Assembly (NCBI RefSeq): GCF_900094575.1
Contig: NZ_FMAE01000009.1
Location: 186,001-250,000, forward strand
Origin: Bradyrhizobium yuanmingense
Lineage (GTDB): Bacteria > Pseudomonadota > Alphaproteobacteria > Rhizobiales > Xanthobacteraceae
DNA length: 64,000 nucleotides
Direction of reading: 5' to 3'
This document shows positions 9,541 to 17,654 of the stretch, piece by piece (positions within the stretch are counted from its first letter, which is position 1; each line of letters opens with the position of its first letter). Both the position numbers and the translations under genes were made by a program. Under the pieces are notes generated by a model. That model ran no database searches and was not told the DNA's origin. It was given only the letters and a program-made list of their open reading frames with translations.

Positions 9541-10320
9541 TCAGCTGGCGAATGTAAATGCTTCCGTCTCGATTTCGATGAAAGTGCGGCCGAGCGCGCC
9601 GACTGCGCGATAGAAACGGGCAGTCCCCGCGTTCTCGATGTCGGCGAACAACCGCCCCATCCATGGCGACACGTGCTTTTCGAAGAAGGCGCGCTGCGCC
9701 TCGTGTGAGGCATCGAAGCGGCCATCGGCAAGGCCCGACATGATCTCGCACAGGATGGCAGCGTGATCTTCGGGTTCGGAATCGTTGGCGATACGCTCGA
9801 TGCCGAGCGTCATCAGGTCGCCGCGCAGGCGCGACAAAGGCCGTTCGTTGAGAAAGCCCGTGAGATAATAGGAAGCATAGGGCAGCAATTCACCGCGGCC
9901 GAGCCCGACAAACAAATCGAAATACTCCCGCTCGACTTTCGACGGGACGGCGCTCGAGGCCGCGTCGGCGAGCGCCGCATGCGCACGACCGAGCGGCGTC
10001 GCGTCTCCGCTGAGCGCGGCGAGCTGATCGAGCAGGCGCTTCGACGGAGGCGCAGACAGCAGCGCCGCGAGCAAGACGTATTCCCGCGCGCGCGCCGCAT
10101 CGATGGGATCGACGAGCTCGGCGGAGCCGGCTTGCTCACCGTAAAGATCGCGCCGCAGATCGTTTCGGGAGACGCCGGTCGCCGTTTCGACTGCAACCAC
10201 CCGTTGTGCGGGCACACGGGTCCAATTCGAGACGGAGGGCTGGCTGATGCCTATTTTGCGTGCAAGCTGAGCGATGCCGCCTGCGGCATCGATCGCTCGA
10301 TCAAGTCCGTCATCGCGCAC
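9541..10320 (-). CDS. YdaS-like HTH fused to TorD-like molybdoenzyme chaperone
   Basis: A 259-residue protein in two parts. Residues about 5-62 (AIDAAGGIAQLARKIGISQPSVSNW, then RVPAQRVVAVETATGVSRNDLRRDLYG) look like a YdaS/Cro-type helix-turn-helix. From about 75 on it is a helical TorD/DmsD-type chaperone (EREYFDLFVGLGRGELLPYASYYLTGFLNERPL, HVSPWMGRLFADIENA). TorD proteins bind the Tat signal of molybdoenzymes and hold them for cofactor insertion; here the client is surely the adjacent alpha subunit. The DNA-binding head suggests it may also sense free chaperone or client and control the operon. GTG 10320 has GGGAGG five bases upstream. It is first gene of the fdh unit after a 129-base gap. 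Confidence 0.85.
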   Translation of the reverse strand: MRDDGLDRAIDAAGGIAQLARKIGISQPSVSNWTRVPAQRVVAVETATGVSRNDLRRDLYGEQAGSAELVDPIDAARAREYVLLAALLSAPPSKRLLDQLAALSGDATPLGRAHAALADAASSAVPSKVEREYFDLFVGLGRGELLPYASYYLTGFLNERPLSRLRGDLMTLGIERIANDSEPEDHAAILCEIMSGLADGRFDASHEAQRAFFEKHVSPWMGRLFADIENAGTARFYRAVGALGRTFIEIETEAFTFAS

Positions 10321-10350
10321 GTGGACCTCCCATCCCAGTCCCGTCTGCTT

Positions 10351-10389
10351 GATTATCGCTTTTGTTACAAAGCAGTAGGTAGCGTAATC
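10351..10389. promoter_or_regulatory. inverted repeat, candidate operator of the fdh unit
   Basis: GATTATCGCT at 10351-10360 and AGCGTAATC at 10381-10389 form an inverted repeat with one unpaired base and a 20-base spacer. The spacer itself holds a small palindrome, TTGTTACAA (10362-10370). The repeat overlaps the candidate -10 of the promoter that would read into the chaperone and fdh genes. The HTH head of the chaperone is an obvious candidate ligand, but that is inference. Confidence 0.4.
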
Positions 10390-10409
10390 CGGGTTCCAGC
10401 AACGGTCAA
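10381..10409 (-). promoter_or_regulatory. candidate promoter of the chaperone-fdh unit
   Basis: Read on the minus strand, TTGACC (10409-10404) and TACGCT (10386-10381) are 17 bases apart in the 129-base gap between the DUF3306 gene and the chaperone gene. The -35 is good and the -10 is weak, so an activator may be needed. Assigned by eye only. Confidence 0.3.
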
Positions 10410-10449
10410 TCGCCTGCCATAGCCTGTACCTATAGTCTTTGGTCGTGGT

Positions 10450-11061
10450 TCAGCGCGGCAGTGCACCACCATGCGTGCGGGACCTCACAGGCTCTGCAGA
10501 ATCCGCAGGTCTTTCACCCACTGTCGGTTGCACTGCAGCAGGGATTGCCAGGTGCTGCGTCTCATCGGGCGGCTCGACGACATTGGAAACAAGTGCCACA
10601 TCGGCTTGATGCGATTCCGCCGGAGAATCCGCCGTTTCGATCGACGCCTCAGCAAGAGTCTGGGCCGCCTCGCGCACGCCGCCGACAATGCGATCGACCA
10701 GTGCGGCCAGCTCCTCCGAGGAACAATCCAGCGGGCCAAATCCCGGCATCGCCGTCGGGTCGTTGAAGTCCCATGCATTCTCCGCGAGCCCGACGAAGTC
10801 GCGAATCGCGGGATCGGTCGCCCAAGCGCGGCGAAGAGCCGCAAGGCTCAACTCGCGAGGAATCCCCTTGCCGAGGAAGGCCGTGATGTCGGTGGCAGCA
10901 TTGATCTCGTCGATCGACGGCAGGCTCGACAGATCGAACTCCGTCTCGTCCTCTTTGTCCTCGGACGGCGGCGTCGGCTGCGCCGGGGCAGGTTTCGCCG
11001 GCTCCGCTCGCGACTGCTGTTTGCGGCGGGACCAACGCGCAAGGAAGTCCTCCTCACTCAT
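10450..11061 (-). CDS. DUF3306 family protein
   Basis: A 203-residue cytoplasmic-looking protein that begins MSEEDFLARWSRRKQQ, has a Pro/Glu-rich linker, and then the conserved core DLSSLPSIDEINAATDITAFL, RELSLAALRRAWATDPAIRDF and NDPTAMPGFGPL. This is the DUF3306 pattern, a family found beside formate dehydrogenase genes and without a known biochemical role. No membrane segment or metal motif is visible; the tail after residue 140 is poorly structured. ATG 11061 overlaps the stop of the DUF3305 gene by four bases (ATGA), so translation is probably coupled. It is last of five coupled genes. Confidence 0.85.
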   Translation of the reverse strand: MSEEDFLARWSRRKQQSRAEPAKPAPAQPTPPSEDKEDETEFDLSSLPSIDEINAATDITAFLGKGIPRELSLAALRRAWATDPAIRDFVGLAENAWDFNDPTAMPGFGPLDCSSEELAALVDRIVGGVREAAQTLAEASIETADSPAESHQADVALVSNVVEPPDETQHLAIPAAVQPTVGERPADSAEPVRSRTHGGALPR

Positions 11062-11573
11062 TCCTTTCCGCCTTCATGTTCGCGCCGCGCCAGCGCCTCC
11101 GGATCGGCACGGCGCCGCTTGCGTTTGACGAATTCGCGCTCGACATGGTGCTCGGCCACGAAGCTTTCAATCGCCTCGCGCAGCACTTCCGGCATCGGCA
11201 CGGCCTCGACGAGATTGTCGGCGGCTTCGGTAAAGCCTTCGCCCTCGGCGGGGTCGGCGGTCACCGCGGTGACTGCATAGGGCCAGACGCCTTGCGCAGG
11301 CGACAACACGACCCAGATGCTCGGACCGCCGGAGGCGAGATTGTCGCGATAGCGCGCCGTCTCCGACGGATAGAGATCGATGGTCGCACTTCCGGCATAG
11401 AACAGGGTCGTGCCGTCCTGCTCGCGAAGCACGGTCCATGGCTCGGTCGACGGCTCGTCCGGCAGGACAGCAATTCCGCGCCAGATGAAATCGACCCAAG
11501 GCGAGTCGGCCTTGCGCCGCTCGACTACGACGCCGACGGCAATCGAGAGGGACGGCAATGCCGCGGGGCTCAC
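11058..11573 (-). CDS. DUF3305 family protein
   Basis: A 171-residue protein with the DUF3305 core (VGVVVERRKADSPWVDFIWRG, WTVLREQDGTTLFYAGSATIDLY, SIWVVLSP) and a basic C-terminal tail rich in Arg and Lys. The family accompanies formate dehydrogenase and DUF3306 genes; function unknown. The start is GTG 11573, which overlaps the stop of the upstream gene (GTGA), and its own stop overlaps the DUF3306 start. The invariant coupling with DUF3306 suggests the two products act together in fixed ratio. Confidence 0.85.
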   Translation of the reverse strand: MSPAALPSLSIAVGVVVERRKADSPWVDFIWRGIAVLPDEPSTEPWTVLREQDGTTLFYAGSATIDLYPSETARYRDNLASGGPSIWVVLSPAQGVWPYAVTAVTADPAEGEGFTEAADNLVEAVPMPEVLREAIESFVAEHHVEREFVKRKRRRADPEALARREHEGGKE

Positions 11574-12577
11574 GTCGCCATCTCCAGCCGCTTCACCGGC
11601 AACCCGGTCAGCAGATTCTGTGGCTTCATCCGCAGCTTCTGATCCGCCGTCATCGACAGGATCAGGTAGACCGGCTCATCCCCGACATCGTCGAGGGCAC
11701 GGCTGGAATCCGCAAACGTCAGCCGGAACAGCGCCAGCACGCGATCGGCGTCGCGCTCGCCGAGCTCTTCGCCGCGCCACAGACGGTCGCCGAGCCTCGT
11801 GGCATCGGCATCGAGCCCGACATACCAGCTCAGCTTCGCCTCGTGCAGCGCCCGTAGCGGCTCGATCACGACATCGATGCCGAGCAGATGGGAGACCCAA
11901 CGCGTCATCGCCTGCGCCAGCGCTACAGGTCCGCGGCCGTCGGCGGTCAGGTCGAGGGCCATGTCGAACTGGTCGCTCCGGTGCCAATAGGCCTCGGCAT
12001 TCTCCTCGCCCAACACCTCGACCACCGCATCGGTGGTGGCGCCGAGCATCGACATCAGCGAGAGCACCGGGGTCGGGCTCCGGCCGCCGACGACCTCCTC
12101 GTCTCCCAGCAACAAAGCGTGCTCATGTGGGAGAACGCGCTGGATCCGGAAGAACAATTCGGCCGCGCGCAGCACGAACGGGTCGTCGCAGCCGTCGAGC
12201 GCGTTGCGCAGGATGACGTGCACGAGCTGGTTGACGAACAGCGGCGGCAGATCGTTCGCCCCTGAGCGGAGCCAGGCAAGATAGGCCGCTTCGAGCGTCG
12301 GATGCCGCAGCAGAAGATCGCGGAACGCCAGCACGAACTGCCAATTCTCCCTGGCATCAGCATCGGCAATCGCGGCGATCTCGCCGGCGCCGACGGCCTG
12401 GCGCGGGTCGGCGAGCAGATCGCGATGCAGCCGGCGTTCGACCGGGCACGCGTCGTCCGGCGGCATCAGCTCGGGACGGGCAAAATAGGCTTTGAGAAAT
12501 TCGTCCGTGACACGCAGGCCGCCGCCCTCGTCGCGATCGAGCAGGTGGTGACCACAGGAGATCCAGAAATCGTTCAT
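11570..12577 (-). CDS. uncharacterised protein (DUF6352-like) of the fdh accessory block
   Basis: A 335-residue protein starting MNDFWISCGHHLLDRDEGG at ATG 12577, whose ATGA overlaps the previous stop. I recall the family as DUF6352, found in Rhodopseudomonas and Bradyrhizobium near formate dehydrogenase; no function is established. It appears mostly helical and soluble, with conserved-looking VTDEFLKAYFARPEL, FRIQRVLPHEHALLLGDEEVVGG and a tail PVYLILSMTADQKLRMKPQNL. The paired SCGHH could bind a metal, but that is speculation. The frame is open to 13039, yet the extra part overlaps the next gene and reads as low-complexity Arg/Gly shadow. Alternative: a structural assembly factor. Confidence 0.75.
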   Translation of the reverse strand: MNDFWISCGHHLLDRDEGGGLRVTDEFLKAYFARPELMPPDDACPVERRLHRDLLADPRQAVGAGEIAAIADADARENWQFVLAFRDLLLRHPTLEAAYLAWLRSGANDLPPLFVNQLVHVILRNALDGCDDPFVLRAAELFFRIQRVLPHEHALLLGDEEVVGGRSPTPVLSLMSMLGATTDAVVEVLGEENAEAYWHRSDQFDMALDLTADGRGPVALAQAMTRWVSHLLGIDVVIEPLRALHEAKLSWYVGLDADATRLGDRLWRGEELGERDADRVLALFRLTFADSSRALDDVGDEPVYLILSMTADQKLRMKPQNLLTGLPVKRLEMAT

Positions 12578-13113
12578 CGGACGGTCGGCTCCCGGCCGAG
12601 ATCCGCAAGCCTGAGATCGCCGTCCGGCTCGACGTCGTCCTCCATCTCGATGAACGAGAACGCCTTGCCATGCCCCTGGCCTTCCCGAAGCTGCAGCCGG
12701 CGGAACGACTCGCGGACCTCCCCGTCGCTCGAGGTGCGGTGCACTGCAATAAGCGAGCTGATGGGATGGCTGCAGAGCGACTGGGCAAAAGCGACCTCCT
12801 CTTCGGCCGCCGTTTTCGCCGCCGCCATATCCGGCGCGCCGAAACGATCGACCAATTGCCTCGCCAGCAGATCGACCAGGCCGTGGTAATCGTCCGCGGT
12901 CGCCGGAACGATCTGCGCCAGCGTCGACCAGCCCCAGGATTGCACCCCGAGGAACCCACCGCGAAACGCCGCGCGGGCCTTGCCCTCGAGCTTCGCGCCA
13001 TCGCAATCCCAGAAGCGGAAGGCGCCGGAAACGGCCCATTCGCCCGGCTCTGCCGCCACGTCGAACACGAAAGTGTCCGAGGGATCGAGCGCGATCGTGC
13101 GCAGGAGTTTCAC
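12574..13113 (-). CDS. uncharacterised protein (DUF6505-like) of the fdh accessory block
   Basis: A 179-residue soluble protein beginning at GTG 13113 (KLLRTIALDPSDTFVFDVAAEPG). GTGA overlaps the stop of the ligase-like gene and GGAGG lies upstream within that gene. The core has FRFWDCDGAKLEGKARAAFRGGFLG and AFSFIEMEDDVEPDGDL. From memory it belongs to the family listed as DUF6505; no function is known. It has no signal peptide, membrane helix or cysteine cluster motif. Its fixed place between the ligase-like and DUF6352-like genes argues for a common task with the formate dehydrogenase. Confidence 0.72.
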   Translation of the reverse strand: MKLLRTIALDPSDTFVFDVAAEPGEWAVSGAFRFWDCDGAKLEGKARAAFRGGFLGVQSWGWSTLAQIVPATADDYHGLVDLLARQLVDRFGAPDMAAAKTAAEEEVAFAQSLCSHPISSLIAVHRTSSDGEVRESFRRLQLREGQGHGKAFSFIEMEDDVEPDGDLRLADLGREPTVR

Positions 13114-13850
13114 AGGCGCGGTCCTCCGAGGGCCGGATCGAGCCAGGACGGCACCGCGAGCGCCCGGACCAGGTCGCTTCGTTCGATCGTCTCCGTCCCG
13201 ATGCGGCGCGTCAGGAGGTCGCCGCAATCATCTATGCGCTGTATCGTCTGCCTTTCACGCGGCATCCGCGTGAGATAGTCGCGCGCGACGCTGTCGAAGC
13301 CGTCGACCCGCCAGCCGTCCAGCGCCAGCATCAGATGCCGGGCGAAGCTTTCCGTGATCTGCGCCGCGCCCGCCTCGCCAAAGCCTTCCTGGTCAAGCGC
13401 CGAGGCCAGCGGGTGGACGCCTGGATCGTCATCATTCATGGCAACCGTCCGTATCATCGCGCCGAAGACCAGCCAGGGCGGCGGCGCCTCCTCGTCAGCT
13501 CCGGAACACCAACCCATCCGTCCGCCGCCGACCAGCCCCCCGTCGATCCTGACCGCATCCGGCCAGCCGATCGTGATCGGCTTGCTCGGCGGTGCATAGG
13601 CGCGAAGCGCGTCGGTGAGCGCAACCATGCCTGCGTAGAACGCACGCCGCGCGCTGCGCAACGGCTCGGCCGGCTCGAGCACCACGGCGAACTCGGCGAG
13701 GTCGAAGCGGCCGACATAGACGAGCGTTCCGGCGCCGCTCTCCGGTGCGATGCGGCATGCATGGGCAAAAGCGTCGCCGCTCTCGCGCAATCGCACCAAT
13801 GTGAACGGCGGCGGCAGGTGGATCGGTTCCGCCGTGGAAACATGGCTCAC
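13110..13850 (-). CDS. biotin/lipoate protein ligase-like protein
   Basis: A 246-residue protein with the fold signature of the biotin/lipoate ligase catalytic domain (ITIGWPDAVRIDGGLVGGGRMGWC, APPPWLVFGAMIRTV, then HLMLALDGWRVDGFDSVARDYL). Real biotin ligases use a GRGRxGR loop to bind biotinyl-AMP; that loop is not obvious here, so true ligase activity is doubtful. It is the first gene of a five-gene coupled block leading to the formate dehydrogenase unit. It may attach or bind a cofactor-like group on an fdh partner, or be a scaffold derived from a ligase. ATG 13850 is the first in frame. Confidence 0.75.
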   Translation of the reverse strand: MSHVSTAEPIHLPPPFTLVRLRESGDAFAHACRIAPESGAGTLVYVGRFDLAEFAVVLEPAEPLRSARRAFYAGMVALTDALRAYAPPSKPITIGWPDAVRIDGGLVGGGRMGWCSGADEEAPPPWLVFGAMIRTVAMNDDDPGVHPLASALDQEGFGEAGAAQITESFARHLMLALDGWRVDGFDSVARDYLTRMPRERQTIQRIDDCGDLLTRRIGTETIERSDLVRALAVPSWLDPALGGPRL

Positions 13851-13966
13851 TGGGATCGACGGCAGACCGTCCTCCGCTTTCCTTTTCTTCCCGATGGATA
13901 ATGTCTATACGAGGCGAAGGGCCGGCGCGAGTCCGTCGTCGTCGTCCGAAAGGCGGAGGAGTTAAC

Positions 13967-15985
13967 CTGGAGCAGCCGTCGAAGACCATCCTGATCTGCT
14001 CGTGCGAAGACACGATGCGCCTCGACGTGGCTGCAATCCGGCGCGCATGTCCGAACAGCGAGGTCAAGAGCTTCCGCCACCTCTGCGGGGCGGAGCTCGA
14101 TCATTTCCGCAACATGGCCGCGACAGAAGGCGTGTTGACGGTCGCCTGCACGCAGCAGGCGGCGCAGTTTTCGGACGAGGCCGGCGAGCGGCCTGACGCG
14201 ATCGGCTTCGTCAATATCCGCGAGACGGCTGGCTGGTCCCGCGACGGCGCGCACGCCGGCGCAAAAATGGCCGCCCTGCTCGCATCCGCCTCCATCCCCG
14301 CCCCGGACTATCCGCTCGTCACCTTGTCGAGCGAGGGCGTCATCCTGATCTACGGGCGCGATGAGGCCGCGATTGAGGCCGGCCGCCTGCTTGCCGATCA
14401 CCTCGACGTCACCGTGATGCTGAAGCAGCTCGATGACACGGTGCCGCCGGTTGCCACGGTGTTCCCGATCGTGAAGGGCACGATCCGCTCCGCGAAGGGA
14501 CATTTCGGCGCGTTCGAGCTTGTCATCGACGACTATGCGCGTCCCCGCCCCTCCTCGCGCGATCGCTTCGTGCTCGACTCGCCGCGAAGCGGGGTCACCT
14601 CGCGCTGCGATATCGTGCTCGATCTTTCCGGCGGTCTGCCAATGTTTCCCGCCCACGACCTGCGCGACGGCTATCTCCGCGCCGACACGAAAGATCCCGC
14701 CGCGGTGCTGCGCGCGGTGCTGACCGCGCGCGATCTCGTCGGCAGCTTCGACAAGCCCAGATATGTCGAGGTTGCGCCGGCGCTTTGCGCCCATTCGCGC
14801 TCGAAGCGTACGGGCTGCCATCGCTGTCTCGATCTTTGCCCGACCGGGGCAATCACGCCCGTCGGCGATCATATCGCAATCGATCCGAATATCTGCGCGG
14901 GCTGCGGCCAATGCGCGGCGGCCTGCCCGACCAGCGCGGTCTCCTACGCGCTGCCGCCCGCCGATACGCAGCTCCATAAACTTCGCGCCATGCTGCTCGC
15001 CTACCGCGAGGCCGGCGGCGCGAATGCGGTGCTGCTCTTTCACGACAGCCCGCACGGCACGCCGCTGATCGACGCCCTCGCGCGGCATGGCGACGGCCTG
15101 CCGGCGAACGTGCTTCCCTTTGCCGTCAACGAGCTCACGCAGGTCGGGCTGGAGGCGATCGTCGGCGCCTTTGCCTATGGCGTCTCTGCCGTGCGCTTCC
15201 TGCTCCGTGGCAAGCCGCGCCACGACGTGACCGGATTGACGCAGACGATCGCGATGGCTGAGGCGATCCTCGGCGGCCTTGGATTTGCGGGCCGTCGCCT
15301 CGCCACCATCGAAACCGACGATCCCGACGCGCTCGGCGCGCATTTGACTGATATCGGCACGCTCGCCGCGGTCCCGACGCCGGCAACTTTCAAGACCGTC
15401 GGCAAGCGGCGCGACCTCTTGCGGTTTGCCCTCAGCGAGTTGCATCGGCTGGCGCCGCAGCCGGTCGACATCATCGCGCTGCCGCAAGGTGCGCCGGTCG
15501 GCGCAATCAGCGTCGAGGCCGATGGCTGCACGCTGTGCCTATCCTGCGTCTCGGCCTGCCCGACCGGCGCATTGCGCGACGATCCCGAGCGGCCGGTGCT
15601 GAAATTCATCGAGGATGCCTGCGTGCAGTGCGGCCTGTGCCAGAGCACCTGTCCGGAAAAGGTCATCAGCCTCAAGCCGCAGATCGATTTCCGGGCGGCG
15701 CGCGCGCCCGCCGTTGTCATCAAGGAAGAGGAGCCCGCGCTCTGCGTCCGCTGCGGCACGCCCTTCGGCGTCAAGAGCACGATCGACCGCATCGCCGCCA
15801 AGCTCGAAGGCCGGCACTGGATGTATCCGGCCGGCGACAAGCGAATCGAGGCGCTCAGGATGTGCGCGGACTGCCGCGTCGTGGTCATGAGCGAACAGCA
15901 ATTCGATCCGTTCAAGGGCGTTCCGGAACGAACGCCGCCGCGAACGACGGATGATTACATCCGCGAACGCAACGGCAAGGACTAA
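13967..15985 (+). CDS. multi-cluster 4Fe-4S ferredoxin-like protein beside fdh
   Basis: A roughly 672-residue iron-sulfur protein. It has CSCEDTM near the N-terminus and four full ferredoxin motifs in two pairs: CHRCLDLCPTG and CAGCGQCAAACPTSA in the middle, CTLCLSCVSACPTGA and CVQCGLCQSTCPEKV near the end, plus CVRCGTPFG and CADC at the C-terminus. It would shuttle electrons in the cytoplasm, most likely for formate dehydrogenase or its maturation. The start is uncertain: a strong GGAGGAG at 13955-13961 is five bases before CTG 13967, giving EQPSKTILICSCED as the head. The nearest upstream ATG, 13901, adds 22 unlikely Arg/Gly residues and has no ribosome-binding site. Divergent from the coupled block. 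Confidence 0.85.
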   Translation: MEQPSKTILICSCEDTMRLDVAAIRRACPNSEVKSFRHLCGAELDHFRNMAATEGVLTVACTQQAAQFSDEAGERPDAIGFVNIRETAGWSRDGAHAGAKMAALLASASIPAPDYPLVTLSSEGVILIYGRDEAAIEAGRLLADHLDVTVMLKQLDDTVPPVATVFPIVKGTIRSAKGHFGAFELVIDDYARPRPSSRDRFVLDSPRSGVTSRCDIVLDLSGGLPMFPAHDLRDGYLRADTKDPAAVLRAVLTARDLVGSFDKPRYVEVAPALCAHSRSKRTGCHRCLDLCPTGAITPVGDHIAIDPNICAGCGQCAAACPTSAVSYALPPADTQLHKLRAMLLAYREAGGANAVLLFHDSPHGTPLIDALARHGDGLPANVLPFAVNELTQVGLEAIVGAFAYGVSAVRFLLRGKPRHDVTGLTQTIAMAEAILGGLGFAGRRLATIETDDPDALGAHLTDIGTLAAVPTPATFKTVGKRRDLLRFALSELHRLAPQPVDIIALPQGAPVGAISVEADGCTLCLSCVSACPTGALRDDPERPVLKFIEDACVQCGLCQSTCPEKVISLKPQIDFRAARAPAVVIKEEEPALCVRCGTPFGVKSTIDRIAAKLEGRHWMYPAGDKRIEALRMCADCRVVVMSEQQFDPFKGVPERTPPRTTDDYIRERNGKD

Positions 15986-16015
15986 AGCGGACGAGGTCGA
16001 ATCGGCGCAAGGCAA

Positions 16016-17305
16016 TCATCTCGACGTCGCGCGGGCCAGAAATTCGGTCAGCGCGCGCCGGTCCTCGGCCGAGCCGATGCGCTGCTCCGGCATCTTGGTG
16101 CCGGGGGTGTAGGCATTCGGCCCGATTTCGAACAATCGTGCGACGGTTTCCGGCGTCCAGACGATGTCCATCGTCTTCAGTGCATCAGAGAAGCGATATC
16201 CCGGCACCGAAGCGATCTTGCGGCCGTAGAGTCCCGCAAGTGTGGGACCCGCGCGCTGCACCTCCTTGTCCGAGAGCGTGTGGCAGGCAACACAGGCCCG
16301 AAACACATCGGCGCCGTGATCGCCGGCATAGGCCGCAAGCGGGTCGGCCGGTGTGCCGACCAGGCTTGAACCGATGGGATTGCCGGTGCGGGCATTCCAG
16401 CGCCTGATCCTGCCGTCCGCACCACCCGTCATCAGTGTCTCGCGATCGGCAAGGAAGGCGACCGCCCACACCGGCAGCCCGGGCCCAACCAGGGTGCGCA
16501 GCAGGTTGCGCGACTTGCGATCGATGATCGCCACCGTGCCGCCGATCCCGGCCGCAGCGACCAGCGCACCGTCCGCCGACATGGCCAAGGCCACCACCGG
16601 CGTCGGACTGGCCGCGACCTCGCCGCTGACCTTGCCGTCCGTTGTCAGCATGCGCAGCCTGCCATCGACCGCGCCCGTGACGATTTCACCATCCGGCGCG
16701 ACAGCCACCGCGTTCAGCGGCGCCGGCAAAGTCACGATGTCAGGTTGGCCATCCGGCAAACGCCAGATGCGCAGCGCAAGATCGTAGCCGACACTGACGA
16801 GCCTGCCGTCCGGCAGGAAAGCGACCCCATTGACGTTCTGCGTATGCCCTTCGAGCACGCGGGATGTGCTGTCCGACAGCGACCAGAGCCGCACTGTCTG
16901 GTCCCATGACGCCGATGCGAGAAGCGTCCCATCGGACGACACAGCAAGCGCCGCGATCGGAGCGACATGTCCCTCCAGCACCCGGTCCGGCTCCGGCCGG
17001 CCCGCCGTCCACACCGCAATGCGCGCATCGGCTCCGGCCGTGATCATGCGGCCGTCTTTGAGAAAGGCGACGGCGTTGACGCCATCGGCATGATACCGCA
17101 GCACGTGCTCTGCCGTATCTGTCCTGAGCGACCAGCGGATGACGGCGGTGTCGAAGCTGCCGGAGAGAAGGCTGTCGTCATCGGGCGAAATGGCGAGAGC
17201 CCGTATCGGGCCGCCGTGTCCGACCATGTCGGCATGCACCGTCGATGCGGCAAAGATGGTCCACAGCAATGCGGCCACCTTCGTGCACAGAGCCGATCTG
17301 TTCAT
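16016..17305 (-). CDS. WD40 beta-propeller fused to cytochrome c
   Basis: A 429-residue exported protein. A signal peptide (residues 1-25, ending STVHA) is followed by seven WD40-like blades spaced about 42 residues apart (for example GHGGPIRALAISPDD, HVAPIAALAVSSDGTLLAS, GHTQNVNGVAFLPDG, GLPVWAVAFLADRETLMTGG). After residue 330 comes a class I cytochrome c domain with haem motif CVACH (338-342), GPTLAGLYGR, and axial Met405 in KMPEQ. It is a periplasmic electron carrier with a protein-interaction propeller. It converges on the 4Fe-4S gene, and the 86-residue secreted protein lies upstream on the same strand. The frame is open to 17611, but only the ATG at 17305 yields a signal peptide. Confidence 0.88.
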   Translation of the reverse strand: MNRSALCTKVAALLWTIFAASTVHADMVGHGGPIRALAISPDDDSLLSGSFDTAVIRWSLRTDTAEHVLRYHADGVNAVAFLKDGRMITAGADARIAVWTAGRPEPDRVLEGHVAPIAALAVSSDGTLLASASWDQTVRLWSLSDSTSRVLEGHTQNVNGVAFLPDGRLVSVGYDLALRIWRLPDGQPDIVTLPAPLNAVAVAPDGEIVTGAVDGRLRMLTTDGKVSGEVAASPTPVVALAMSADGALVAAAGIGGTVAIIDRKSRNLLRTLVGPGLPVWAVAFLADRETLMTGGADGRIRRWNARTGNPIGSSLVGTPADPLAAYAGDHGADVFRACVACHTLSDKEVQRAGPTLAGLYGRKIASVPGYRFSDALKTMDIVWTPETVARLFEIGPNAYTPGTKMPEQRIGSAEDRRALTEFLARATSR

Positions 17306-17393
17306 TCCTGGCCGCCTGCTGACATTCACCCGCTCGAGATTGCCAGAAGAGGCAACGGAAATGAATATCCTGGAACGGTCTACTTGAAACAGT

Positions 17394-17654
17394 CTACTTG
17401 GCCGGTGCCGTCGTGGTCTTGGACGACCCCTCCGGCGCGGGCTGCATTCCGGGCGGACTCTGGCCCTGGGGGCTTTCGGGCGGCGCACCACCCGAGCCGG
17501 TATTGATCGGACCCGTCCAACCTTGCGGCTGGAGCTGGCCCTTGTCCTCGGGAGGCGTTTGCCCCGTCGGCGAGTTGGTTTGCGCCGGCTGGGCCAGGGC
17601 GCCCTCGACAATGCAAAGTGCTGCGAAGCACAGGATCGTTCTCGGTAATTTCAC
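17394..17654 (-). CDS. small secreted Pro/Gly/Gln-rich protein
   Basis: An 86-residue protein with a signal peptide (KLPRTILCFAALCIVEGALA) and a mature part made almost only of Pro, Gly, Gln, Ser and Thr, expected to be disordered. Start GTG 17654 follows GGAGG by six bases. It is 88 bases upstream of the WD40-cytochrome gene and may be cotranscribed with it. No family recognised; similar short proline-rich exported proteins are common in this group of bacteria. Confidence 0.6.
   Translation of the reverse strand: MKLPRTILCFAALCIVEGALAQPAQTNSPTGQTPPEDKGQLQPQGWTGPINTGSGGAPPESPQGQSPPGMQPAPEGSSKTTTAPAK

Noticed and set aside
11570..13039. Extension of the DUF6352-like frame to 489 codons
   Set aside because: The added 154 residues are Arg/Gly-rich and overlap the next gene; the coupled ATG at 12577 explains the true start.
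13847..15487. Minus-strand open frame of 546 codons opposite the polyferredoxin gene
   Set aside because: The plus strand holds clear 4Fe-4S motifs; the antisense frame is Arg/His-rich without a domain.
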